Shown: positions 12,238 to 25,548, counted from the first letter of the stretch. The stretch is DNA of 64,000 nt from Temnothorax longispinosus (GCF_030848805.1 NC_092360.1:7750001-7814000); one strand, 5' to 3'. Notes: generated from the letters alone by a model not told the origin. Program-made: numbers and translations.

Positions 12238-14134
12238 TCAATCACCGCGTGAACCGTTCATAACGTCGTTCAAGATATGATCGATGAGGACGCGCGGCAG
12301 AGGCGGGTGAGAACCCGGATGTGACTTCCTATGGCTGATCAGACCCGGCTTCTGAGTGAAGGCCTTGCCACAGATATCGCACACGTACGGCCTGACGCCA
12401 GTGTGGATAAGCAGGTGCTGCTTGAGAGCTGTTCTGCGAGCGAAGGACTTGCTGCAGACGGTACAGCTGTACGGTTTGTCCCCGGTGTGAATCCTCATGT
12501 GCACCTTCAGTCTGCTGTTCCGCGAGAACGTCTTGCCGCACTCCTCGCACACCACGTTCTCCCTGCGCTCGTGCTGCTTGAGCATGTGCTCATTGAGGTT
12601 CTCCTGGCTGACCATCCGCCTCTTGCATATCTGACACTCGTATTTGGCCTTGTAGTGCGCAAACTTCTGATGCACGTACAAGGAGTTGCTATTGAGACAA
12701 GTCTTGCCGCAAACGTCGCAGATCACCGGCTGCTCCCGGTGGCTGAAACGTATATGATTCGTCAGATCGCCCTTGACCTTAAACTTCTTACCGCAGGTCT
12801 CGCAGGAGAATTTGAAGTCGTCCGTGTGCTTGCGCGCGATGTGTATCTTCAACTCATACTTGTTCTTGTTCTTATAGTCGCACTGAGTACAACAGAACAG
12901 TTCCGGCTGCGCGTTGCCATCGCAGGACCGTGACTCTTTGTGCTTCCGCTTGATGTGAGAGTACAGCGACGACTTCTTGGCAGTCTTGAAGCCGCACTCG
13001 TTGCACCCGAACACCTCGTTGACATCCTCCACCTTGTGCCGGCGTTTATGAGCGTACAGCGTGCTCTTCTTCGCGCACGTGAAATCGCAGAGGTCGCAGT
13101 GTTCCTCGACGGCCGGCCTCTTCTGACTGGGCTTTTTCTGACTGGGGACGTCGGCGGCGATCGCCGATGTCTCGTTGCTTTCCTCAACACAAACTTCCTG
13201 TTTAATTACCAAGTTGGAATCCACGTATGAGATTAACGCAGTCCTCTTAGGCGTCCCGCGGCTGTGCGAGCAATCCGATTGACTTGTCTTCTTCGGAGAT
13301 GTGTAGTTACACTTCGTTATTCTACGTTTCTTTTCCGCACAGCTCGCGTCTGAATTTTTCTTAGATCTCTTATGACCCTCCAAGTGAGACATCAGAGTAA
13401 AGCCCCTTTTACATTCAAAATCGCATATGTTGCAAGCAAAACTCGTCATATTCTTGTTCTTGTGCTTTCGCATGTGCCTGCTCAGATTCGCTTCACTCAA
13501 ACACTCGTAACTGCAGATCACACACCTGAGCTTCTTCGGATTTGTTTTAGCCGTGTTTTTCTTGTGCTTTTTCTTTACATGCGCATTCAAAGTCGCCAAT
13601 CTATTACAATCAAAATCGCAAAATGTACAAACATACTTTGCTCTCTGTAAACGCTTTCGCACCTTTAACTGTTTGGATTGTCTTCGAACGTTCATCTTTA
13701 AATATCGCACATACTTTTCTCTCAGGCGTTTTCCATAAAGCCATAAATGCATATTGTGCGTTATTTTGTGGCGATTCAGCATAGACTGCATGGAAAATTT
13801 TATGTTACATTTGTCGCAAGTATAACCATCAATGACTATCTTGCGCAAACGCATCAAGGAGTTCATGCAACTACCGACGCTGCATCCGCTGATTCTCTGA
13901 TTGCTCTGTTGAGCTTCGGCCTCTTCAACTTTAGTAGCGGTTGACGGCAGTACATTAAGTACCTTTACATCTTCCTCAGCTTTATCGACGTCGTCTAACA
14001 TCGGTATTAACGAATAGCGCAGTTTACCACCGGCATCAGCGTGCTGCCACAGTCTCATCGGTATCGAATCTTTCCCGACAATAAAGCAACCGGAAGCGTC
14101 CGTCTGCAAGATCTTCTTGCTGCAGTTTTGTTCT
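12238..14134 (-). CDS. Terminal exon T12: 13 C2H2 zinc fingers (longest tail)
   Basis: Acceptor atatgttttag|A GAA CAA, then 631 residues; isoform about 906. The start contains GCFIVGKDSIPMRLW, matching T13 (GHFLYGKESIPMQPW). Thirteen fingers run from YTCDKC to YVCDIC, in two blocks: an irregular, basic N-terminal block of four, then nine from EHCDLC. Between blocks lies VIKQEVCVEE (SUMO-type). The C-terminal fingers hold the group core KKFKVKGDLTNHIRF, CDVCGKTCLNSNSLYVHQK and CKRRMVSQENL. The tail SHPGSHPPLPRVLIDHIL is shared with T13-T15. The extra four fingers are unique to T12. Confidence 0.88.
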
Positions 14135-14839
14135 CTAAAACATATTAAAATACAGCGGTTAGTTTCAATGATGTTGTTAGGACTTGAACATCTCAATCAC
14201 TACTTACTGCAGAGTCTAAAAGATGTTTCTACAAGAAAGTTTGGATACGATTAAATCTCGTGGAACTATTGTATGATTCGCAAAATTCGCTAATTCATTC
14301 ATCTTTCTGACTTAAATTGAAATTGTTCATTACGTTTTTTTTTTCTTCGGAATTAAAAAAATATCATTTTATTAAAATTGATTCTAACGATTCAAATCTG
14401 CTTATGTTATGTAAAGAAAAATGTCTATGGTATAAATAAGAAGTTGTAAAAAATTATATAAAATAAATTTCGGATAACTTAATACAATACACCTCTTAAT
14501 AAATATAATCACTTCGTGGCAAACATGTATATTATTAGTTTAAGTTCCATCTTAACTTATCAGCTAATATTTTTTCTTGTATAATACCGAAACAAGTATA
14601 TTTATTAATTTATTACAAAATTAAATACATCATTACAAGTAAAATAACTTTACATGATTAAAATTGAAACATACATATGTACATAGATCATCACATAAAA
14701 GATCACATTACTCTTAACGAGTAATGTTAAATTATGTTAAATAGAACAGCTCTTCTCACACATAGATCTTTTGTATCACGATTCTACAAAGATCTTATAA
14801 TTGTGTGGTATATGTATAGCAGCCATCTCACAAGTTATT
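14135..14839. other. Spacer between psi-A and T12
   Basis: AT-rich, with the T12 acceptor at the left. The open frame running from 14196 into T12 is accidental. Nothing else was seen. Confidence 0.6.
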
Positions 14840-15929
14840 TTAATATCTTATAAGATATGTTTTCTTGGAATCCTGATTTACTTTTGTTAAAGCTACTTTT
14901 TTTCCAAGAGGCACAGATGGTGACGATAAGTGCGCATCTGAATGCTTCCTATAAATGTACGGTTCGATGCTTGTATGCGTTATGTGATTGATTAAATATC
15001 TTTTCGAGATAAACGCTTTGCCCCATACTCTACAGTCGTAAGTCTTGCAAATCGTGCACATTGCTATCAAGATTCTTCTGCGTCAGAACCTTCTTGTTGC
15101 ACCGCCGCAGTGAAACTTGTACTCGTTTAAATTTGCTACTTTCCTGTGATTGTAAAAGGAATAATTCGTGTGGAATCTCCCGCTAATATCGTACATGTGC
15201 TGAGAACCGTTATAAGTGCTGAGGTGGAACTTGAGGTCCCATTCCATCTATTCGCAAACAAATTTGTACTCGTCGATGTGCCACTTGATGTAGTGTGCTT
15301 TTAAATTGTTCTTCGTTTTGCCACGATAATCGCACTTGCTGCAAATCAACGCAATCAACTGACATTCATCTCCTGATGGGTAAGTTGGTGTATCTTCAAA
15401 TCGCTTGCTACTACTACCCTTGCCGCAAATTGTGCACTGAAGGGATGATAGAAGCTGTGTTTACTCGTGATATGGCGCAATATTTTGCTCTTTTGCTCGA
15501 ACACTATTTGACAGATATCGCACATATAAGTCTCAGTTAGCGAGTTTCCCAGGCAACACGCACGTCTCAAATTTGGAATATAACGTCTTAAAGACGTCAT
15601 TTAGATGTTTTCAAGACGTCTAATGATGTGACGTCTTTAAGACGTCTTATTTCCCGATTTGAGACATTATGATCACTGAGCATCTTCTATTATATGCGCT
15701 TCGTTGATGTGAGACAATCTGTTGTTGATGATAACTTCCCTGAGCAATTCGTTGTTGTCTTCTGCCACTTCTCTTTTTATTATGCATTTCTTAACAATTT
15801 TACTAAATCAGTGAATATTTTACAATCCATCTTCTTATCTCTAACGCTTTCAGATTCTGCTTTACTATTGACATCAATCTTTTTCCAAAAACAAATTTAC
15901 ATGAAATTTCACCTGCGGCAACAGATTTC
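14840..15929 (-). pseudogene. Decayed terminal zinc-finger exon (psi-A)
   Basis: A splice acceptor in the usual phase (catgttttag|G AAA TCT) opens a frame with EISCKFVFGKRL, like the T12/T13 starts, then stops at 15803. Further on, pieces in different frames still read as fingers: IIKREVAEDNNELL (linker), MCDICQIVFEQKSKILRHI, CSKCDYRGKTKNNLKAHYI, a core remnant WDLKFHLSTYNGSQ...FYNHRKVANLNEYKF, and WGKAFISKRYLINHITHT with a worn HPG-PPLP tail. At least three frameshifts and several stops are present. A MITE-like palindrome has inserted at about 15548-15672. Most similar to T12-T15; non-functional as protein. Confidence 0.85.
15548..15672. mobile_element. MITE-like palindrome (family A) inside psi-A
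   Basis: Left end cccaggcaacacgcac resembles the 921-1074 copy, and the same GACGTCTTAAAGACGTC-type inner palindrome is present. The right terminal repeat is missing or worn. It splits the finger region of psi-A from its linker. Confidence 0.65.
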
Positions 15930-16275
15930 CTAAAACATGAATTACATAAAATCAATATAATGAACACTATTAGAAATCTTTCCAATTATATAATTAGAAT
16001 TATATTCATATAATTATAAGCAAATACATATACGTATATATTTTACATTAAAAAAAAAAAAAATACAATTTAATTTACTAATCATTACAAGTAAATTTTC
16101 TTAAATAATTGAATATTCTGTATTGCATTAAAATAAAACATGCGCACATCCATATATTAAATACACAAAAATATTTTGTTTAATATTTTTATATATTTTG
16201 CATTTAATACAGAACAATTTAATTATTTAATAAAATTTATTTCTAGTAATAAAAGAAATAAATTGTATGTTATAT

Positions 16276-16998
16276 ATACACATATATAGTGTCCCATTTT
16301 CAAAAATATGTTTAAATATATAAGAAACAATGCGTTAAAAAAAATAATTTTGGACAAAAGTTCGATTTTGAGGGAAACATGAAGCATTAGCGTTATATAT
16401 AGAGTTACAATATAAGTTAATGGTGCAATCTTCAAACACTTCATTAATTAAATGAAACATCCACGCTACATATTTACATTATATCAGTCCTTTTTAGGGC
16501 TACATGATGTAAAAATCCGCTCGAGCAACCTTCCCGCGGTACACATCGGATAACGCTGGTGATTCTTAAACTTTAATGCCTCATAACTTAGAAAATTCTG
16601 AGCAAAATTCAACTTAATCACAGTGATTTAAAAAGATTTTGACGTCAGCTACAAGAATCTACAATAAAAAATTAGTTTTTAAAAAATTTCAATGTAAGGG
16701 CTCAGTCACAATGAGAGGAATAAGGAATAAGGGAATGTCGCATCTCACTTCAGTACACGTACATTAAAGTGAGATGCAACATGCCTTATTCCTAATTCCT
16801 TTATCTTATTCCTTATTCCTCACATTGTGACTGAGCCTTAATCTTCATGTGATCTTGATGGGAATTGTCACGGAAAATAAAACTGACTATCACTTTATGT
16901 GCTCTTTAAAACCAAACAACTTTTGAAACATTTTTTTCAAAACGCGATGTTTTTTTTATATATTTAAGCATATTTTAAAAAATGGAACTGGGGTTATA
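16276..16998. mobile_element. Foldback element of about 720 bases with nested MITE
   Basis: Inverted arms of about 100 bases: tttcaaaaatatgtttaaat near 16297 pairs with the complement of atttaagcatattttaaaaa near 16962, and flanking A/T tracts also pair. No coding capacity. A second element occupies 16695-16840. Confidence 0.65.
16695..16840. mobile_element. MITE with taagg-ctcagtcacaatg ends
   Basis: 146 bases; ends taagggctcagtcacaatg and cattgtgactgagcctta are inverted repeats. The interior is also palindromic (gaataaggaataag / cttattccttattc). Inserted in the larger foldback. Confidence 0.8.
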
Positions 16999-19676
16999 TG
17001 TAATAACATTGTAAAAATGTGATGCGCTTATATAAATAAGTTTAAAAACTATATCATTTAGAATAATTATTCTAATTATATATTTAATAATTATAGTATA
17101 TTAGTACATAAACATATACATAAAAATGTCACATATAATTAGAATTATTTTGAAAAGGATATTTTCTAAACTGTGGTGTGTGTGTGCGCAAGAATGCGTC
17201 ACATTTTTTTTATATCTGTCATATATTGTCAGTACACAGCTACATTCGTCTAATGCTTGAATACTGTAACAATCATTTATAATTTCTTCATCACATATTA
17301 TTTCACAAAAATTTCTGTTTAAATAATAAAAGCAATTATATAATTGTACTATAAAACATTTGCAGTATACACTTATGTCTAAAGATACATAAATATATTA
17401 TATAACAAAACAGTTATTTTTGCATGAACTTAGTTAAATTTATTAGTTTCCTGATTATAACAGAACTTTTTATATTATTTACTCTTATTATTAATAGATG
17501 CAAATGGTGAGATTATTTTCTGACATCTGAATGTTCTTTCGTTCAAGAAGCGATAGGACTGGACGTTGCTTTACTCGCAAATCGTCAGATATATCAAGCG
17601 AATTTTCGAATGCATCAGAAAATATCTTTAGCTTAATCAAGCTTGTGAAAGTCTTGTCATATACATATGTAAACAAGGCTTCCTGTATTCAAATTCCTTT
17701 ATGTTGAAAATTAATCTTGCAGCAATTGCAAGATATTCTTTCTTCTGCTTGAGTTTCGAGATTTTACGGCAGCTTCTGCCGTAAAATTAAATTTCTTTTG
17801 TAAATGGTCGTTCAACTCTTTTCTTTAATATCATGTTGCTCCTTAGTAGAATGTGGCTTTTTTTTATCATATTGTCCGTCGCAATCTAAATAGCTAAAAT
17901 ACGTACGTATTTTGATAATATCATATGTGTTTCGATAATATTAATTCATAATGTTAAAATACTACATATCACAAACACTATATATCAAGATCTATATACA
18001 GGCACTTACTGCATCTTTAAGTGAGCAAAACAAAAACATGTATTAAAAACGTTCTTTACTTTTCAACTTATACATCAATATTCTTTAACGTGTATTCTTT
18101 TAAATGTGTTCTTTAACATTGGATATTAAAACTTAACTGTTTCATAAATAAAAAACGATATGAGAACATTATGTACATCATAAAAAGAGCATACATACAG
18201 ATCACACATTCTTCACAGATTATTTAATATAGCTTATTATTGCTTTTATATATAAAAGCTATCATAACATGTTTTTTTTTAATTATAAATAGTTTAAATG
18301 TTATTTACCCGTTGCGGCAAATATCCACAAGAGTTTTAATACATGTATGTACCGTATGCTTTACAATTTACATATTTGATTTACATACATTTGCTTCAGC
18401 TTCAGTGTATTAATAAAAATTACATAATTATTTTTAAAAAAGTAGACGAAAATGTGTGCTAATTAATAATATTAAATAGACAAATCTTGCCTTATTTCCA
18501 ATATCAGTAGCCATTGCATGTAACAAGAATACCAATTAGTTGCATACATACATAACTATATATACATATATAGAATTATTTAAAATTATTTGATCTTTCT
18601 AATATATATATAATTCATGTATAAACATTAACTATTTAATGTAATGTCTGATTGAGCTTTTTGGAAATTTTGTGAAAATAAAAATATTATTAATATTTTA
18701 ATTTAACCATTTGTTTGTAAATTTACCTAAGAGCTTTCTATAAATGAATATCTACAGAAAGAATTATTCTATATATTTAACTGCTCATCAACAACTGTAA
18801 AAAACATAGGATATATTATAACATACAGATAACTCAATTTTATTTCATGTATGCAGTAAAAACAAAATAACAAACAATAAAATTGAGTGACCTTACGTTA
18901 TCATATATACGTTGTATATTCAATCTTTATTTTTGACGTAAAATAAAATTTTTATAAAAATTAATATGCAGCCACAAACAGAAAAAAGAGAAAGAGACAG
19001 ACAATTATATATAATGTTGACAATATATGTATATTAAAGAATTAAATTTAAAAATAAAACAAGATTTTTCTAAAAATATGATATAAAATAAAGTAAATAA
19101 TTTAATTGCATGTGATCAAATTGCAACTAAAATACATTAAACAAAAAAGTGTAAAATTAGAAATAAATAATATTAAGTAATATTAAAAACATTAAGATTC
19201 AGAATAAAATTCAGAAAATGAAATCTTATTTTGTGTAATCCCTTGTGTACTTTTTATGAAAGTTAACATTAACAAATTCATATCGTTTATCACATTACAA
19301 ATTCTATATAAAAAATGTTTCATATCTAGTTCAATATACGTTCTACATTAGGAGAGTGTGTACATCAGTCTGAGAAAGGACGCAACAGTTTACAGAAGCA
19401 AATTTTGATGGATGGTTGCAAAATCTATTCTGTTCTCGAAAAGAATCTAAAACCACCGCTCTCCAAATATTAACCACCAAGAATTAGATAGATATAAATG
19501 CTGTGAGATCCAACATAATAATACATTAACAGATTTAAGCTCTATATAATCGATACTCATCTTTACGTTTGTACTTATGAATAAGATTGAAAAAAAAATG
19601 TATGAGAATATTATCCAAAATATTATGACAAACTGAGATCCCGATTATGACAAACTGAGACCCCAGATCTAGGTAA

Positions 19677-20709
19677 CTAATACTCATCTTCATTTCCATC
19701 CTCATACTCATCTTCATCGTCATCCCCAGCCTCATGCTTATATTTATGTTTAATAAAAGAAGCTTTATATTTAAATACTGCATCGCATTCGTTGCACTTA
19801 AAATTTCGTGAATGCCGTTTCGTATGTTTGTTGAGTAGGCTCATCGTCCTAAAACTCCATTTACATTGAGAACACTTGAAAAACTTTTTCTCTGTCGGTA
19901 AACTCAAATTCCAATTCAATCTGTTGAAACGTTCTTGTAGATCAAATTTTTGAAGCTCACATTTCTTTATATTCGCTTTTTTTTCATCATTTTGACGCTC
20001 ATCTTCACGTTGCAACTGTTTATATAACTGTGTATGAATATAACTTTTATCATCCTGATGTTTACGCTTGTGTTGCGTAAGATGACAATTATCCTCACAC
20101 ACTTGATTACACACGTCGCAAACTGTAACTGCATTATGAAGCTCCATATGTTGCAGGAATACCACTTTGTTTTGGAATAATTCGAAGCAGAATTGACATT
20201 TGTAGACATTAGCATGCCATTTTACCTGATGGCACGTGACACTCGAAGCTTTTGTCGATTTAAAGTCGCAGTCCGCACAATGAAACAATTCCATACCGCT
20301 TTCATGTAACGACACATGAGATGTAAGCAATGTTTTAGTTTCTAGGCGTATACCACAAATTGAACACTCGTGTGGAAGAACATTGCTGTGAACCATCACA
20401 TGATCTTTCAGATTGCAATTTTTGTCAAATTTTAGCCAGCAATAAGGGCACGTGTATTTCAAATTTTCATTATGTATTTCTGATGCTAAATTCAATTCGT
20501 CTTTTACATCTTTGTATATTTCTTCAGGCTCCTCCGTAGATTCGTCAACAACCTCCACTTTTACTTTCGGCGAAGGACATGGTGGTTCTACAATCTCACT
20601 TTTACCTTCATTTTTGACAACACAAGAATCTTGTATCGGCACAAGATAATATTGTTGATCGTTTTTAATCACAAGGTAATTTTGTTGAAGAGGATCACAT
20701 GGCTCAGAC
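19677..20709 (-). CDS. Terminal exon T11: 7 C2H2 fingers, acidic C-terminus
   Basis: Acceptor acttttag|G TCT GAG, then 343 residues; isoform about 618. It opens SEPCDPLQQNYLVIKNDQQY, then an acidic region with VKVEVVDE (SUMO-type). Five fingers (YTCPYC, HECSIC, FHCADC, YKCQFC, TVCDVC) are separated from two more (FKCSQC, FKCNEC) by about 65 charged residues, where two fingers may have been lost. The C-terminus is almost purely acidic (AGDDDEDEYEDGNEDEY), unlike any other tail here. The exon is more AT-rich than T12-T15. Confidence 0.86.
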
Positions 20710-21139
20710 CTAAAAGTAAGAAAAATAAATTAGTTTGACGCAAAACACATATTTTTACATATATAGATACATGCTGATGTGTATTACTGTAAAAAAACAT
20801 TTTCATGTATTCTGTTAAAAACATTATGCCTTCATTAAATATATACAAAACAAGTGCACCAATGTCCAAAAACATTAAACATACGCAATATAAAACCGCA
20901 CAAATTATTATTAAAAATATATTTTCTTCATGCTACACGAACATCTTTACAATTTTCATTGTATTATATTTAAATAATCTTTATTATGTGAATATAACCA
21001 AAAATACATCGTGTGTCACATTTGTCTCATATTTTTCCACATACTGTTTTATTTAAAAATAATATATTCCCCTAAAGTTTTAAGCTGCTTTACTGTTATT
21101 ATATACAAAATTTATGAAACATATTAACTCTGTTATATA

Positions 21140-21171
<32 letters not shown>

Positions 21172-22591
21172 CATATATAATGTATTTTATATATGTTTTG
21201 CAATTATTAAAAAAAAAATTCGTCTCTCATATTAGTGTAACTTAAATGTTTTTAAAAGCATCCTTCACAGCAAAAGACTTGGTCTCTCCTATCGAAACTG
21301 CAATCATCCAGTTAATCAATATTATATTATGTGTTATTGTGCTTTATACTTTCCATTATATCTAAAATGTCTTTTTAAGAAAAGGAATCAATGTGCAACT
21401 TCGTGGAAGTAGATTACATGTCACGTATCATGGAAAGTGTCCATATATATCCATTTACTAAAAACATATGTATTTATTTAATATCTTACATCGATTTTAT
21501 ACTGTACATTGCATCATCCCATACAGTAAACAGAAGTTCGCTATCAAAAGCGAACATGGCGAGGATTATTCTTGAAGAAAATCATATTTTCGATATCTTC
21601 TTCAAAACAAATTTACAGTTCAAAAAACTGATTAAATTTATATTCTTACTATCCAAAATTTGAATTAATTGCGGATAATTTATTAAATGAGAAGATTATA
21701 ACATATTCCTTCAAATTGTGGATAAAAAGTAAAATTCTTATTCCATGAAATGTAAAGTTTATGTTAATAAAAATATATCACGTTCTTAGCCAAAATACCA
21801 AAACTAGAATATACAAGATATTATGTTAGATATTACCGTATTTCAAAAAATATCATTGAACTTGATGTTGCAAAGATGGTGATATATTTTTCAAACAACT
21901 CTATTACATACACAAGATTGGAAGACTTTGATATAAAAGTGAAATGTAATTACATGATAAACAAAAATCCAAGATGAAGCGGAACATCGAAAATAAACTG
22001 TAGGTATCTAATATTAAATTAATACAAGCATCACTTCTATATACTCTATTTACATCGCCAACAGATTTATTGTAGGTCATAACGCGAGTATGTTAAAGTT
22101 TGAAAAAAATAAAATAAAGTAACAGAATAGTTTTGTGATCTCATGAGATAATTATAATCTTTAAATATTCGAAATCTATCAGAGAATAAATAAATACTTG
22201 ATTGCAGAGTTTTGGAACTTAATCGTGAACATGATAAACTGTAATATAGTATTAATTCATAACTTGTTCTCGAGTGAATGTTCTAATGCATTTGAACATA
22301 AGATCGACATACCAACATAGAAGCATGTACTTTCGAGAAATAAATCCGGAATCTCTACACGTCACAAGATAATAGTATATGTTGTTGCTTTATCGCCTGT
22401 GTGGTAGGCGGGATTGTCCAAACTGCGTTACATTACAAATGTATCGCTACTAAGATAATAATAAAAAATCATCTATTTGCACATCACGCGTTTTCATATT
22501 ATATATATTAGAAAGATATAAAAAAGTTATCCGTACCACAAAAGATCACTCTCTTCATTTCACATGTTTATCCGTCGCATATACACGCGAG
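20710..22591. other. Spacer between T10 and T11
   Basis: AT-rich with an (AT)n run near 21148-21172. Short open frames carry no recognised motif. No gene seen. Confidence 0.6.
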
Positions 22592-23792
22592 TCACTTGGC
22601 ACTTTTTTTCACAACAATTTTGTCTTGCACGCCATGCAGGAGATTTGTAATTTTGATGGGCGGCGGCGGTGGAATGCTTCTTCCGCCAGGATGCTTCTTC
22701 CGGTGCAGCATCATCGGCGACCGCTGGGTGAAGCTCTGGCCGCAGATGTCGCAGATGTAAGGTCGCTCGCCGACGTGGGTAAGCAGATGAATCTTTTGCG
22801 AGCTGAGGCAGCCGAAGGTCTTGCCACATATCGCGCAGAGATACGACTTCTCGCCCGAGTGCGTCCTGAGATGCTTCGTGAGACCGTACTTGAATTTGAA
22901 CTCCATACCGCATTGCTCGCAGACGTACTTCATCTTGTGCAGCTCAGCGTGACTGTCGAGATTCTTCTGGGTTTTAAAGCGCTTCCTGCAAATCTGACAC
23001 TCAAACTCCTTGACCTTCGTCTTGTGCTTGTAATGCTTGTGGAAGTATAAGGAGCTCTTGCTGGGATAGGACGTGCCGCATATGTCGCAAACGCAGGACT
23101 CCGTGTCGTGGTCTTTCATGTGTGTCGTGTAGTCGGATTGCACCTTGAACATCTTGCCGCACTGTTCGCAGCTATAGTTGTAGTCCTCGGTATGCTTGCG
23201 AATATAATGTATCTTCAGATACGGCTTCGTGCGCGCCTTGAAGTCGCACAGGGTGCACGCGTGAAGCTGCGCGGGCTCGTCGTGGATCTCCATATGCCTA
23301 GAAAGATACGCACCGGTCTTGAAGCCCTTGGAGCAGATTGTGCACTTGTGCGGCCGTGAGTTGCTGTGCTTGAACATGTGACTAGTGAGTTTGCTCTTGC
23401 GGTCGAACGTAATGTAACAGATCTCACAGATATGCGACTTCTTCTTTGGACTAGTCGAATGCTTGCCGGATCGCGTTTTCGAAAATTTTTCTTTGCGCCG
23501 TTTCCTGAAATCCAACGGAACGTCATCCATATCATCCAAATCATCCAAATCGTCTGAATCGTCGATGACGGTTTTATTTCTCTTTCTGGTCTCAATCCGA
23601 TTTTTATCCTTCTCGACGCGATTATCCTTTTCTTTTGCTTCGTCTTCTTTTGACTCGGTTTTGGAACTATTTTCCTCGATGGGTGGCGGTTCTTTCATCA
23701 TAAACACGCTCAATGACTTTGGGATGCGAAAATAATCGTCTTCCAGTTTTACTATCAGAAAAGATGACGAGAGTGGATCTAGTTGATTGCAC
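22592..23792 (-). CDS. Terminal exon T10: 9 C2H2 zinc fingers
   Basis: Acceptor aattttttttag|G TGC AAT, then 399 residues; isoform about 674. It opens CNQLDPLSSSFLIVKLEDDY, a variant of the junction-proximal motif seen in T11 (CDPLQQNYLVIKNDQQYY). A charged, low-complexity Lys/Glu/Asp region comes next (DDSDDLDDLDDMDD). Nine fingers follow: HICEIC, HKCTIC, HACTLC, YSCEQC, CVCDIC, FECQIC, YVCEQC, YLCAIC, YICDIC. The order of fingers 3-9 parallels the core of T12-T15, more diverged. Tail KHPGGRSIPPPPPIKI is a version of the HPG-PPLP tail. Confidence 0.88.
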
Positions 23793-25548
23793 CTAAAAAA
23801 ATTATAAAAATTGTCAGTCGATTTTTATTCGTTAGTATAATAGGGATATGATCGTGCTGGTTGCACGCGAGCATGCATTGGTGCAACTTCAGCTAAAAGT
23901 TTCGGTAAAGAAGAAACAGCTGAATTTCACAAAAATAACTTTTCTCCACTGCTCACGGATATTTTCTTATAGGCAAGTATTTCTTATTATTCTAATAAAT
24001 TTAGAATTTATCTATAATAAAATAAATAAATAAATTAACTAACCTTAGAGAGAGTTAGACTAACTTACATAAAAAAAAAACGCAATTATTACATTAATAC
24101 GTAAATAAACTTTATATGTGACGTATAATACATATAATATTTATTTAGACTATTCAATGCATTTAATTTCTATTTAAAAAAATCCATTTTCTTGTGTACA
24201 ACTAAAATTGAATACATATTGTTGTTAATCATGTATTATAAAAATAGAGATATAATCGCTGCATAAAACTCATGTTACAATACGAGTCGATATTTGCGGG
24301 TGGAGATGAAGTAATTTTGCTTTATATTCGTTCCATGTTAAGATTCCATTTGCGACACTCTATCAGATCTTTTAAACACAATTCTGATAATGGAAGATCA
24401 GTAAACGATCGTTCAACTGTGACTGCATCACAAGCTTTTTCGGATAATATAATATGTCGGATAAACGGATAATTTTGCACTTTTGCGAGTGCATTCTCTC
24501 GAGGAATTTCAATGTGTCTTATGATCTCAGAGACAATAAATTTGTCAATAGTGATAAGCTCAAAGACTGCTAAGTGCATATTAGTGAATAGTCTAATATT
24601 CGATCAATTTGGTCGGTTAATCGACTCTCATAAGAGAACATCTTGAAGTTTAATTCTTGCTCTTTAACAAAATATTCTTCGATACGACTTAATATTTCAT
24701 ATAGACATATTATATTATGTATATAATTCTTTTAGTTAATTGCTTGCTAAAATTTTAGTCACTTTGGACTCTCTTTGTAACATGAGATGCTTAATTTTCG
24801 ATATATACAACTATCTCACATCCTTTGTAACCTGAAACATTGATAAAATTAATCATTAAGAGAAAATATAATTTATATAAATATATCGCTACATCGAAGA
24901 AATTACGATTATCATAACAATCATTTAATAATTCATATATATAAAATATAGAGAGAAATTCTTTTTCATACAAAATATTCTCATGCTTATATAAAATTTT
25001 TGAAATTATTAAAAAAAATTAATTTTTAGAGATTTATTAAAAAATGTAATACTTTCAGTAAAAAATATTGAAAATTTAGAAAAGTAAAGCTTATAAAAAA
25101 GCTATACAGCAAAAATCTATGGCAATACTTGTCACAAATTTTCATCAACTTTAATAATTTAATAACATTCACATAAAACAGAAATTCTCACTGAATATTT
25201 CTAATGTTCGCCGTTTTGCACAAATCGTATACACAAAAATAAGGTGATTTTTTTCTAATACAGTAACCCGCGCTTGCTTGCACTTCAATTAACGTACACG
25301 AAAACATATATCAAACAACATAAGGATAGATAAATATTTTTTATAAATATGCACAAATAATCACCAGTCTTTTCTCTTAAAAAGATAAAAGTACAATTGA
25401 TATCGTCATGTAATTTTCTTGTACACAAGGTACAATTAAAAACTTATACATATGAATCATATATTCCAATATGGACATTTTATACATTCCTTAAAAACTC
25501 CAAGATAGTAAGACCATTTTACAGTCCTTTGTATAAGATCAATCACGA
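23793..25548. other. Spacer between T9 and T10
   Basis: AT-rich. An 85-codon minus frame at 24322-24579 has no family motif and I do not support it as a gene. Nothing else was seen. Confidence 0.55.

Larger units (their letters stand above)
15930..19676. other. Spacer between T11 and psi-A
   Basis: AT-rich, non-coding. It holds a foldback element at 16276-16998 with a nested MITE, and at 17460-17900 a weak zinc-finger-like remnant described in the findings. The rest shows nothing. Confidence 0.55.

Noticed and set aside
12331..12933. 200-codon plus-strand frame opposite T12 (and similar ones opposite T1, T4, T5, T9, T10, T14)
   Set aside because: Antisense shadows of finger codons; they repeat the same pattern opposite every finger exon.
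12238..14196. Each zinc-finger frame as a separate intact gene with its own ATG
   Set aside because: In-frame ATGs upstream of the acceptors differ in position and have no shared content, several frames begin only at GTG/TTG, and all share splice phase. The terminal-exon reading explains more.
24322..24579. Minus-strand frame as another zinc-finger remnant
   Set aside because: No ordered Cys/His pattern or core-like sequence could be read in any frame.
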